The notes beneath the pieces are model-generated. The model searched no databases. It had not been told where the DNA came from and saw only the letters and a program-made list of their open reading frames with translations. DNA of 64,000 nt from Elgaria multicarinata webbii (Eukaryota; Chordata; Lepidosauria; Squamata; Anguidae): the NCBI RefSeq assembly GCF_023053635.1, contig NC_086173.1, positions 144,617,197 to 144,681,196 of the forward strand. Direction: 5' to 3'. Shown here piece by piece: positions 43,560-54,849 of this stretch. Within the stretch, counting starts at the first letter, position 1, and the number at the start of each line of letters is the position of its first letter. A program made the position numbers and the translations under genes.

Positions 43560-45085
43560 GAGAGGTATTTTCACTCCAGTATGTATCCAAAGCATACAGC
43601 GTTTCCCCCCAAAATTCAGGCAGTTGTGTCTCTATCAAAAAACCAGTTCTTGCAGTTTTCATCTCTGTTAGGAGCAGGTCTTTTGGAGGCTCATGGGCCT
43701 TAATAGCCTATTCCAGAGCAAGCCACCCCAAAATACTTTGCCTCACAACAGAGAACAATACCTTCTTACTGAGAGAATTAATGTCTCTCCAAGTACAGTG
43801 AGGATTGCAGCTAAACTCAGAGGGAACAGGGAATTCTGGGGCAGGATGTGTGTGTATGACAGACATCCTTGTCATTGCTAATCAAAAAGCCTTGGAGCTG
43901 CATCTCTGGAGCCCTGGTTTTATGGTGAAACGCCCTGGTCCACCCCCCACCCCCCACACAAGCAATAAGAACCAAAGGAAAGTGACTTCATGGTATGTCT
44001 TGAAAGCACAATTTGCAGTAACTTTGAACTTGAGAAAGTCAGGATCTGGTCAGAGGTTGTACAAGAGACCACCTGAGAATCTGTACACCACATTGAGTTC
44101 TAGCAAAGGGGAAAAAAGTTGGGGTGTAAATGTCCCTTTAATTAAGGTGAATCACCAATAAATAAATAAAGGTCTGCCATTGCAAGCTTCAACATTCTAT
44201 TGCTTATAAAAATGACAGCTGTTTAGCTAATAGCTTGAAGCTAATAACATTATTTACTTGAACAGGTCTACAGATTGCAAAATTTCAAGCCAATTTAATA
44301 AAAATTGCCAATTTAAAAGGTGCTGAAAATTTGCACTTTTGCTCTTTTTACTCCCGTATCCCGAACAGGCATTTGGTGAAAATTGATGTTCTTTATTCAG
44401 GCTTCCCAAAGAAGGCAATCCTCCATTAGTTTGGTGAATTTCTGAGCAGTGGTTCAAAAGTTATTCAGCTTTTCCTGCCCCTATTGCCGAAACTGCTGGT
44501 GAAGTTATGTCAGACATGCGGAGTTTCATTCTGAAGCTAGAATGCCACCAGTACACCAGTGTTTGCAGAGGAAATTGAATGGATTTTATGTGAAATGCCA
44601 TTCCTTTAGCTACGGAATGAGACTTTTCAGGATCAAACTATGCATTACTACACAGATTGGGACCCGAACTTGGGGGATAGGAGGGTTTTAAATCCTTGCC
44701 CCCTGCAAGATGTCTGGAATGCAACCCTTTTTGGCCTTGAGGAGCTGCCACAGAAGATTCTGATGGGGAGTTTTTGTGAGGCAAATCTGAAAGAGAATGA
44801 AAGATTTGAGAGGAAAGAAGAGATAGAATAAAAAGCCTCTGCTGAGACCCTGATTCAGCCTTCCCCAATATGGTGCCCTCAAGATGTGTTTTTTGGTCTG
44901 TTCTAGCATGACTCTTATGGTCTTCTCTTAAATTGTGTAGTTTTATCTGTTGGATGGCCAACACGGTAATAAAAAGTTCCCCTTTCAAAAACCAGGGAAA
45001 TTTAAAAAATTCTGCCTTAGCTTCCAATTTCCTGGCTTTGTGGAGCTTGAACTAACATGAGGTAACCTTGACTCTAGTTCTTAAT
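43560..45085. other. Stretch without a supported gene
   Basis: No exon, repeat family or motif that I can support. Confidence 0.4.
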
Positions 45086-45089
45086 CAAC

Positions 45090-45256
45090 AGGGATAGATC
45101 GATCGATCGATCGATAGATAACCATGCTCAGTTAGAATTGATGTCACTAGATCTTTTTAAACTTCATCTCCTGCAATACTGATGGAACTCAGCAGTAATT
45201 CCAGCTCGAGTGCTGTACTATAAAAATGGAAATGTTCTACATTCCAAAACGGATTA

Positions 45257-45308
<52 letters not shown>

Positions 45309-45353
45309 GCCTTTCCTTCTCACCATAACCTTTTTATTTATTTATATTTATTA

Positions 45354-45410
<57 letters not shown>

Positions 45411-45415
45411 TATAG
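45090..45415 (+). repeat. Microsatellite cluster
   Basis: (GATC/GATA)n at 45090-45119, (AT)n of about 25 units at 45256-45304 and (ATT)n at about 45357-45398. Confidence 0.9.
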
Positions 45416-46320
45416 CACCATCAATGTACATGTTCTCACCATTCAGAAACTCTGCCCTTCCATCAGCATTCTAAAAACAAAACAAAACATGTTATCTATC
45501 TATCTACTGAAGTGATGCTAATATATTTAACCCGGTTTCATAATTTAACCACTCACCTGGTCACCACTAGAGATCAGGAAGTCCCTCCAGGCTGGCAAAA
45601 AGGGATAGAGTGGTGTATCTCTCCTTTGCCACTGCTAGCTGTGGAGGAAGGGCTTTGCTTCCTTTGTAGCCAAAACAGAAGCCATGTGGGCTGGCAAAGG
45701 AGAAACAGTGCTGTGTTTCTCCTTCGCCAATCTACTGTGTTTCCATGTTCACCACGGAGAAAGCAATGCTCCTTCCTCTGTCGCCAGCAGGGAAATGCAG
45801 TGGACTGGAAACCGAGAAACAGAGTGCTTGGTTTCTCCTTCACCGGCTGAGTGTGCTTCTAGCCTGCAAAACTTTCCTTGAGTCACTTAAAATTTTAATT
45901 TTCTTTCCCCTGCAATGTGGAAGTTTAGCTCTGTGGCAGAAGAAGCATGTACGAAGGGCAAAGCAAGCATCTTGGGCCTAAACTAAACATTATGATAGAC
46001 ATGTATTTTTTAAAAAAAGGGTTCTCCAACTGCCTCAATTTTATTTTGAAGAAGCGGCAGCAGTAGGACCTCGTCCTTGTCAGGATTGGAGTGGGCGGAT
46101 GGGATGAGCAGACATCTGGATATTCTACCTTTTCTTAAACTTGTAAAATTCACTGCCACAAGCTACGGCAGTGACCCCTGGATCAGTTACGCTTAGACGA
46201 CGAGACCGAAAACAACAACAACCCTCACACCATGGAAGATAAATCTTATCAACCACTACTGGTCCATGTGTTGCTAATGTAATACTCTGAGCCAAGGACT
46301 TTCGAGAGAGGCCTGTGTAC

Positions 46321-46586
46321 TTAATCTCAGCAGCGTCCAATCCATATTGCCTTGCACTTCCATGAGTTGGTAGCCCTCAGCCTCATACCACAAGATGGAT
46401 ATTTCAGTCCCATGGACTTCATACTCAATGGCTTGTACATTTCTTAAATGGAATTCTTCCCACATCTCGCTGAATGGAATGTTCAGAAGCAATAGCATCC
46501 TGTCCCTATACACCATGAGGACTGAACCATTTTCAGCCCCAGGGCCAAATTCAATTTTGGAGAAGCTCTGGAAGGCTGCATTCCCA
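46321..46586 (-). CDS. Unrecognised exon-like coding segment
   Basis: On the minus strand an acceptor (ccatctacag) is followed by about 266 nt of open frame with protein-like composition: FQSFSKIEF, then SVLMVYRDRMLLLL, WEEFHLRNVQAIEYEVHG and ILWYEAEGYQLMEVQ. Hydrophobic and charged residues alternate as in beta-rich globular domains. The donor (gtacac) is weak. I do not recognise the family. It could be one exon of a host gene whose neighbours are unseen, a stranded gene fragment, or a chance ORF. Confidence 0.35.
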
Positions 46587-46835
46587 CTGTAGATGGAGAC
46601 AAAGGGGGCCGGGCTCAAATGCAACCCCCCCTTGCATGTTTTAGCTTAAAGCTTTTACTAAATGACTATTGGCTGTGGGAAAGGGGGTGGGGCCAATGGA
46701 AGGCCACAAGTATTTTCTGGGGATCTCCAGAGGGCTGGATTTAGCAGCAGGCTTGAAATTCTGTACCCCGGTGAATCCAAATAGCAAACACATTATCCAA
46801 GCGTGGATCCTTAAGTAGTTAAACAGCACTATACA

Positions 46836-48962
46836 TGCAATAGCAGAGTTGGAAGGAGCCTACAAGGCCCTCAATTCCCTCAATGCAGGAATCCACCCCA
46901 AAGCATCCCTGACAGATGGTTGTCCAGCTGCCTCTTGAAGGCCTCTAATGTGGGAGAGCCCACAACCTCCCTAGGTAACTGATTCCATTGCTGTGCTGCT
47001 CTAACAGGAAGTTTTTCCTGATGTCCAGCTGGAATCTGGCTTCCTTTAACTTGAGCCCGTTATTCCATGTCCTGCACTCTGGGAGGATCGAGAAGAGATC
47101 CTGACGCTCTTCTGTGTGACAACCTTTTAAGGATTTGAAGAGTGCTATCCTGTCTCCCCTCAATCTTCTCTTCTGCAGGCTAAACATGCCCAGTTCTTTC
47201 AGTCTCTCTTCATAGGGTTTTGTTTCCAGACCCCTGATCATCCTGGCTGCCCTCCTCTGAACACGCTCCAGCTTGTCTGTGTCCTTCTTGAATTGTGGAG
47301 CCCAGAACTGGACGCAATACTCTAGATGAAGCCTAACCAGGGCCGAATAGAGAGGAACCAGTACCTCACGTGATTTGGAAGCTATATTTCTATGAATGCA
47401 GCCCAAAATAGCATTTGCCTTTCTTGCAGCCGTATTGCACTGTTGGCTCATATTCAGCTTGTGATCTACAACAACTCCAAGACCCTTCTCCTTTGTAGTA
47501 TTGCTGAGCCAAGTATCCCCCATCTTGTAACTGTACATTTGGTTTCTATTTCCTAAATATAGAACTTGGCATTTATCCCTATTAAATTTCATTCTGTTGT
47601 TTTCAGCCCAGCACTCCAGCCTATCAAGATCACTTTGAAGTTTGTTTCTGTCTTCCAGGGTATTCGCTATCCCACCCAATTTTGTGTCATCTGCAAATTT
47701 GATAAGCGTTCCCTGCACCTCATCCAAATCATTAATAAAAATGTTGAAGAGCACTGGGCCCAGGACTGAGCCCTGCGGTACCCCACTCGTTGCCTCTCCC
47801 CAGTTTGAGAAGGTTCCATTGATAAGTATTGTGAATCCACCTAATAGTTGTTCCATCTAGCCCACTTTTAGCTAGTTTGTTAATCAGAATATCATGGGGC
47901 ACTTTGTCAAAAGCTTTGCTGAAGTCAAGATATATGACGTCCACAGCATTCCCACAGTCCACAAGGGAGGTTGCCCGATCAAAAAATGAGATCAAATTAG
48001 TCTGACAGGATTTGTTCTGACAAATCCATGTTGGCTTCTAGTAATCACTGCATTGATTTCAAGGTGTTTATAGATTGACTTCGTTATAATCTGCTCCAGA
48101 ATTTTCTCAGGGATGGATGTCAGACTGACTGGTCTGTAGTTACCAGGTTCATCCTTTTTGCCCTTTTTGAAGATAGGGACAACGTTAGCCCTCCTCCAGT
48201 CGTCCGGCACCTCACCCGTCTTCCATGATTTTGCAGAGATAATAGACAAAGGTTCTGAGAGTTCTTCCGCTAGCTCCTTCATTACTCTAGGATGCAGTTC
48301 ATCGGGCCCTGGAGATTTGAACTCATTCAAGGAAATTAGGTGTTCTTTGACCATTTGTTCATCAATCTCAAACTGCAATCCTGCCCCAACTTCTGTTTCA
48401 CTTTTTCCAGTGGGGTCATAGATCCGCTTTTGGGAGAAGACTGAGGCAAAGTAGGAATTGAGCACTTCAGCCTTTTCTTTGTCATCTGTTATCAATTTGC
48501 CATCCTCATTAAGCAGTTGAACCACCATTTCTTTCCTCTGTCTTTTACTACTCACGTATCTGAAGAAAGCCTTTTTATTGCTTTTAGCATCCCTCGCTAA
48601 ACTCAGCTCATTCACAGCTTTAGCCTTCCTGACGCCATTTCGGCACTTCTGTGCCACTTGTCTGTACTCTTCTTTTGTAGCCTGGCCTTCCTTCCACTTC
48701 CTATATGTATCCTGTTTTGTTTTCAGGTCATCTCTAAGCTTTTTGTGGAGCCACATTGGTTTCTTCTGTAGTCTTCTATCTTTTCTCCTTGTTGGAATTG
48801 TTTGTAACAAGGAGAAAAGATAGAAGACAACAGAGGAAACCAATGTGGCTCCACAAAAAGCTTAGAGATGACCTGAAAACAAAACAGGATACATATAGGA
48901 AGTGGAAGGAAGGCCAGGCTACAAAAGAAGAGTACAGACAAGTGGCACAGAAGTGCCGAAAT
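46836..48962 (-). mobile_element. CR1 LINE, 5'-truncated, with inverted duplicated 5' end
   Basis: Minus-strand reverse-transcriptase domain: motifs NYRPVSLTS, DFSKAFDKVPHD, GVPQGSVLGP and the catalytic FADDTK, then the CR1 C-terminal region and attctatg-type 3' end. The endonuclease part is missing. The frame shifts twice between about 47.99 and 47.84 kb, so it is dead. The last 156 bp of the 5' end (48638-48793) are repeated in inverted form at 48806-48961. Confidence 0.9.
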
Positions 48963-49349
48963 CCCAAAGGTTTGCAATACAAACAATATTAGTAAAACAA
49001 CCGCCACCATCACCAAGAACCCAATGAGGACTGAATATGTTCAGTGGCCCTTTGGAATGCTGGCTGACTGTTGGGTGGGGGAAACAGAGAACTATAGGAG
49101 GTGGGACTTACAGAGGAACGAAGTACACTGGAAAAGGGAACGTCTAGCTGGCTGGCAGGTCTCCTGAACTGTAATTCCAAATATTAGGTGCTGGGCGGCA
49201 GCAGAAAGGGTAGGTGGGTGGAGTAACAGTAGAGACGGAGTATTGCTTTCATGTTTTGTCGATGGGCTGCTCAAAGGCAACTGACTGGCTACCATTAGAA
49301 ACAGGGTGCTGGTCTAGATGGACCTATGGCCTGATGCAGCAGGACTCTC

Positions 49350-49545
49350 TCCTTATGGGAGGGATTGCAGCTCAGTGCCAGCGGCTGTGCTTTGCATGTA
49401 GAAGGTCCCGGGTTATCTTCAGGTAAAGGGAACAGGTAGAAAGGCCCTCCTGTCTGAAACCCTGGAGAGCCACCACCAGTCAGATTAGACTGGCCCCAGA
49501 CTAGATGAGTGAATCATCTGACCTGGAAAAAGACATCTTCCTAGC
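49350..49545 (+). repeat. tRNA-Ala-derived SINE (diverged)
   Basis: ggagggattgcagctcagtg head, gtagaaggtcccgggtt B-box part and standard body. Confidence 0.65.
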
Positions 49546-49761
49546 TGTGGTCTGAACCAGCAACCCTTTCCGCCAGTGGAGTGGTGAATCCGCTCTGGGT
49601 TTCAGTCAGAACCCTAAAGGTGCTGTCCAAGGCGCTGGATACCTCTTTTAGAGCTCTGACTGAGACCTGGAGCAGATTTTCCTCCCCCCCTAACATCAGA
49701 GGCACAGATCTCCACTGCTTCCCCCCACCCTCCCGCTGAAACACTCTTTGTCCCCGTGGAT

Positions 49762-49767
49762 TTTATT
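49762..49767 (-). terminator. Candidate poly(A) signal of zinc-finger gene 3
   Basis: AATAAA on the minus strand about 820 nt after the stop codon, in sequence without an obvious repeat. It would give a 3' UTR of ordinary length. Other signals may exist. Confidence 0.35.
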
Positions 49768-50589
49768 TTCTCATTGAATATCTGGTTTGCGCATCAAATA
49801 ACACTTCTCAAAAGACTCTGGATACGTTTCCCTCCACTTCCATATTTTACTAGTTTTCCAAGAGTTCAGCCATCACTAAAAACATTAAGTGATAAAACAA
49901 GGCAGAATTTTGCTTCAAACCAGGGGATGGGGGAGGGAGATCCCCCTTACTACAAACGAACAAAATGAATTCAGATGAACACCCAAGCTTGCACCCCTCT
50001 CCCTACACTAGACATTTTGCTACGGACCAGGTTACTTTCCCCTCCTCCTGCAGAGGAGATTTTCAACAGCACAGGAGACTCGCTTGCTCCATTACGAGTG
50101 GCACTTGGCTTCTGTCCCATGAAGCAGCTTGAGAAGTGAGTCGCAGGAACCGGTTCACTCCAGAGTCACGTTGGTTTGTCTACCGCAGCACTCGGCTGCT
50201 CGTTGGGGTCAGCCTGCTTTCAAACGTAGGCACTGCCCCTTGGATGCTGACGGCATCTACGTGGACTGCAAGGCAGAGCGGGCATCAGCCCATCCTGTGT
50301 CGATGTGGAGATATCACCAGGGCTCAAGTTATCACTGTCATAAAAGTAGCAAGGCAAGAAAGGATTCTTGGCACTAAGACTGTCTGCAACAAAATCAGCT
50401 TCAGGGGAGGGGGGTTGTTTGTTTGTTTGTTGCCATAAGAATCCATTTTGGGAGGGCTGAATCTCCGAGATCAGACGCAATCCCAGCACTCGGAGACTTA
50501 AGAAAGACAGAGCACAAGAGGCTAGGGACAAAGGCGCTTCTCTCGGGGGGCAGGGGCAACCCATAGCTCCAGGCTAGAGTCAGCCCCCT

Positions 50590-52196
50590 TCAGCAGTCTG
50601 CTCCCGAGTAGATCAACTGGGTCGGAACAGCCTCAGAGGTAAGGTCCGACTCCTCATCACCCCAGAAGTAGGTGACTAAGTTGTCGGAATCCAGAATGGT
50701 GGCGGGCATACTGTTCGCTTTGACGGGGTTGAAGGGCACCCCGGGGTGTGCTTTGTGGTGGTGCCTGGCCAGGTGGCTCCTCTGAACATAGCCCTTTTCG
50801 CAGTGGGAGCACATGTAGGGCCTCTCCGCCTGGTGGAGCATCTGGTGCCTGGTCAATGTCGACTTGACGGCAAAGCTTTTACCACAGATGTCGCAGTGGA
50901 AGGGCTTGTCCACCATGTGGATCCGCTCGTGCCGGTAAAGCTTCGACATGGAACAGAAGCCCTCCCCACACACCACGCACTTGTAAGGCCTTTCCCCCCG
51001 GTGCATCCGCAGGTGTCGATTGAGGCTCCCGCTGTGCGTGAAGGTCTCCCCGCAATCGGGGCACATGTAGGTTTTCTCCTCCACCGGAGGCATCGGATAG
51101 GGGAAGGGGACCGGGCAGGCGTACGGGAAGCTTTCCTCCCACAGGTCATTTTTATATGGGCTCCCCTCCTGGTGGCTCCTCTGGTGCCTGGTGACGCTGG
51201 TGCTACGGGTGAAGCTCTGCCCACAGTCGGGGCACTTGTAGGGTTTCTCCCCCGTGTGGGTCATCTGGTGAGTGAGGAGATTCAGGTTGAGGCTGAAGCT
51301 CCGCCCACAGTCGAGGCACGAGTACGGCTTCTCCCCCGTGTGGGTCCGCCAGTGTCGCGTCAGGGTCGACTTCCGGTTGAAGATGCGCCCGCACTCGGTA
51401 CAGGGGTACACCCTCCCTCCCGAGTAGAACTGCTGCTGGAAGGAGGCCTCGAAGTCGTCTCCCAGGCTGTCCATGGATGCGTCCCAATCCTCTTTGGGGT
51501 AGTCTTCTGGATACATCGCGGGCTTGAACGGGCTTTCCCAGATGGGATAGTCCTCCGGCTCCTGGGAAAGGCTCACTTCTTCGGGATCGTCGAAGATGGT
51601 GAAGTGAAGCTCCACCTGTTGATCGGACCCTTCCTGTGGGAGGAGCTCCCCTTTCGCTTCTCCTTCCAGCCTGTCCTCAGCTGGGGGAGGAACTTTCTCC
51701 ACCTCCGACGGACGGCTGAGTTTCTCGCTCCACTGAATGGGCTCCTCCCATTGGTGCTCTTGGTAGCCTACTGCCGGAGGTTCATCCAGTTTCATCTCAC
51801 TCGCGCAGAGTTTCCCCTCAGAAATGCCCCCTTCCGACTCCTCCAGGATGGTAAAATGCAGCTCGACCTGCTGCTCAGGGCCTTGCTGAGGATACGTTCC
51901 CACCGGCCTCTTCCTGGTTCCAGCCTCAGGTTCTGGCAGCACCTCCTGTAGCTCTGGGGAGGGAGACCGCGATATGTCAGAGTAGACTGATTCATCGTCC
52001 AGCTCTGGCTGACAGGAGCTATCAGGCTGCAGCTCTGCGTCAATCTCACAGTGCCAAAGCTTCCCCTGAGAAATGCCCCCTTCCGATTCTTCCAAGATGG
52101 TGAAGTGCAATTCAACTTGGGGCTCGAAGTCCTCCTCCTCCTCTTCCTCCTCCTCCTGTAGAGTCTTCCCTTTCGGGTCCTTCATTGTTCCATCAC
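50590..52196 (-). CDS. C2H2 zinc-finger gene 3, terminal exon with acidic module repeats
   Basis: On the minus strand an acceptor (ttctctcagcag) opens a phase-1 exon, with an in-frame ATG at 52185 that gives 531 residues. An N-terminal acidic region (an 8-Glu run, then three copies of a module with core VELHFTI) covers about residues 10-200. Seven intact fingers follow (residues about 260-480): three, a 30-residue aromatic/Pro gap, then four, the last with H-X4-H spacing. A 51-residue acidic tail ends the protein. The DNA-binding role is inferred from the family. Whether translation starts at 52185 or in an upstream exon is undecided. The paralogue at 62.3-63.6 kb shares the last two fingers and the module. 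Confidence 0.85.
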
Positions 52197-53950
52197 CTGC
52201 TGAGAGAAACAAGAGTATCCAGAAGTCAAAAATCGCATGCACCACCACCAAGTTCTCCTGCAAACCAACCGTTCCTCCCAGGAGGTGCCATCTGAATGCA
52301 GAAGCGAGGTCTACCCCTGTGGAGAGACCAGTACGGGTTCCAGGGTTTTGAGGACCCTTAGGCAAGATGCCTTCAATGGGTCCCTTCTCCGTCAGTGTGC
52401 CCGCCTTTCCACCACCAGTTCCCATTGGCCCTCTTCCTCCTTCTCAGCATTGCTACCACTTGCTTGCTTGACAGGCAGGAAGCCAATGAGCAAGCAGGCA
52501 GGGGCATCTGCTCCTTCTCCTCCTTCCCACCGCTGCCATTGACTGGGCCAGAGCAAGAGGCAGGGGAACGAGCAGGTTGCCATGGTGAAAAGGAGGAGCG
52601 ATTCCAGGGGTCTGTTGCCAGTAAGTCCCTGCTGGGGTGGGAGCCCTTGGCAGTGCCCAATTATGCCTACCCTTGACGCCAGCCCTGGGACAGGCCAACA
52701 AGAGGAAGGATACTGCCATCGGTGGGCACTATCCAATGTTAGTTCTACATAGAGTAAACCCATTGAAATGGATGGGACTTACCTAGTCATATTCATTTCA
52801 ATGGGTCTGCTCTAAATAGGATTAATATTAGATGCTGCCCTGTATGTCTGCAATCTCACCCGATATGTACATAATCCGGCACATTATAAATCTATCTTTG
52901 CTTATTGTCAGGAGGTGTTAATCTTTGGTGCTTTGACATATGGATTTATGCAGAACCTGGCACAGGATTCTAAGGGTATTGCAAAACACACAGAGCGTTA
53001 TGGTCGTATATTGAAAGTTTCCCAGGTAGCAAATCTGTATCTCAGTAAATGCTAGAGACGGGCCAGAGGATTCACAAGACTGAGTCCCACACAGAAGTGT
53101 TAAATCCATGGAGGAGTTTCACATTCAAGTAATTCTGTGAATTGGTCACGTTTGGAGAATCAAGGCCTGTCTGCAGCCATCCAGAAGTGATCATATGATT
53201 GCTTTGGCAATGCATAGAAACTGGACCTCCTGTTCCTGTAATTATCTGATCATCGTCTTCATGCGGCTTGATCAGCGGAGTCCTAAACCAGGGGGTGGAC
53301 ATCTTCGGAGGGCCCGGGGGCTGCAACCTTCTCCCACCACAGTGACTGCACAACCAGAAGTGGCGATGTGGCTGCATTCCCAACAATCCCACTGGAAAAC
53401 AAGGAAACACACGGGGAGCGCTTGCCTTGTAGCCCAGCTGGATTGCCCTCCCTACAGCACACCAAAGAGCTGTTTGTTGGACTGGAAAGAGGCCCCTGAT
53501 TCTCTGCAGAACCAGTACTTCTGCTGGGAAATAACACACGAGGAGCTGCAGTGGTGGGCCAGGCCACAGAGGACCGGTGGGCCCCCCATAAAACTTGCCT
53601 TTATACTGGAGGTATTTAAGGGGACCAGTGAAGACCCCTTTCCTAAACTCAACCTGATTTGTGCAGACACCGCTTTGGTCATACAAGAAAACCTAGCAGG
53701 AATGCAAAGAGGTCGTGGGGCTTTTGTGGGGGCAGCTCAAAGACACGGACTTGCACACATCAGTAGTGTAAAAAAAGCCCAATTCTATCTCAGGAGTGAT
53801 TAGGAAAGGGGCTGAAAATAAAGCTGACAGTATTATATCACCTTATATAACTCAATAGTGCAGCTGCATTTGGAGTCGGGTGCGCAGCTCTGACCTCCAA
53901 AAGGATAGCATGGAACTGGAAAAGATGCAGAAAAGGGAGACTAAGGCTGC
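52197..53950. other. Stretch upstream of gene 3 without a supported exon
   Basis: Contains a family-D foldback (52733-52812) and otherwise unique sequence. Overlapping long ORFs on both strands at 53.1-53.8 kb show no family signature. Confidence 0.45.
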
Positions 53951-53954
53951 AATC

Positions 53955-54115
53955 CTATATAGACGCTATTTCTTTTATTTATTACATTTATATCCCACCT
54001 TTCTTCCATTGTGGAACTCGAGGTGGCTACAAATGATTGCCGAGTGGCCTCCCCTCCAAGCACTGACCAGACCCAGACCTGCTTAGCTTCAGCAAAGCGG
54101 CTGCCTCGTGTGCCT
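53955..54115 (-). repeat. 5S rRNA-derived SINE with L2-like tail
   Basis: The minus strand reads gctgaagctaagcaggtctg and gtcagtgcttggaggggagg, matching the internal-promoter half of 5S rRNA (gaagctaagcagg; tggatgggagacc). It is followed by a gggatataaatgtaataaat tail. Confidence 0.6.
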
Positions 54116-54654
54116 TCGGACCATGTCTTCCCTCTTCCCACAGGCCACTTGGGGAGGGGAACCCTGTTCAGGATTCCCTGCGTGTAACCTCCTGGGAACA
54201 GCGTACCAGCAATTGCTATGGCCAAAGCAACACTCCATCTCCCCTTCTCTTTCTCCACTTACTTCTGAGTAAACATGCCTGGGGTTGCACTGTGCAATAA
54301 TCAAGGGATTGCAGCACCTCCCTTCCTTCTAGGAAGAGCCAAAGGTCTCTCTAGCCCAGCATTCGCTTCCTTCATCGGCCAACTTGATGCCTGATTGGAA
54401 GCCCACAAGTGTTCCACAAGCGCAACAGGAACCTCCCAAAAAGCGTTCCCCAGGGATTGAGACGAATACTGCTTCCGATACTGGAGGTGAAGGGCTTGAA
54501 GCTGAGTCCTCCCGAATGCCAAGTGTCATGTGCTCCATCACTGAGCCACATTTGCTCCTTTATATTGCAGTAGTTTCACTGATGTCCGTGGTGCAACATG
54601 TTTAGGTTCAGAACCCAGGCATCTGACACCAAGCTATAGATTTAGAACCCAGGT

Positions 54655-54830
54655 ATCCAACACCAATGGCTTAAATGACACAGTGGGCCCATTCAGAAGA
54701 CACCTTAAACCATGGCTGTGTTCAGAAGACACCTTAAACCATGGCTTTAACCACGGTGAATAAGCCTTTTTGCTTTATTCAGTATGGTTAAAGTTGTGGT
54801 TTAAGGTGTCTTGTGAATGGGGCTACAGAA
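54655..54830. repeat. Palindromic element, family C, with a duplicated arm
   Basis: cagaagacaccttaaaccat occurs twice in a row on the left; gtttaaggtgtcttgtgaat on the right. Confidence 0.65.
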
Positions 54831-54849
54831 ACCCTTGCTCAGAGAAAAT

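Noticed and set aside
45226-45474. 82-codon Ile/Tyr-rich ORF
   Set aside because: Translation of (AT)n and (ATT)n microsatellites.
46945-48843. 283- and 303-codon ORFs as host genes
   Set aside because: They carry CR1 reverse-transcriptase motifs including FADD and end in the CR1 3' terminus.
50746-51951. 401-codon plus-strand ORF
   Set aside because: Antisense shadow of the minus-strand zinc-finger exon; His/Val/Ala-rich with no independent signature.
53072-53803. Overlapping ORFs of about 200 codons on both strands
   Set aside because: No family signature, and open frames on both strands at once suggest chance.
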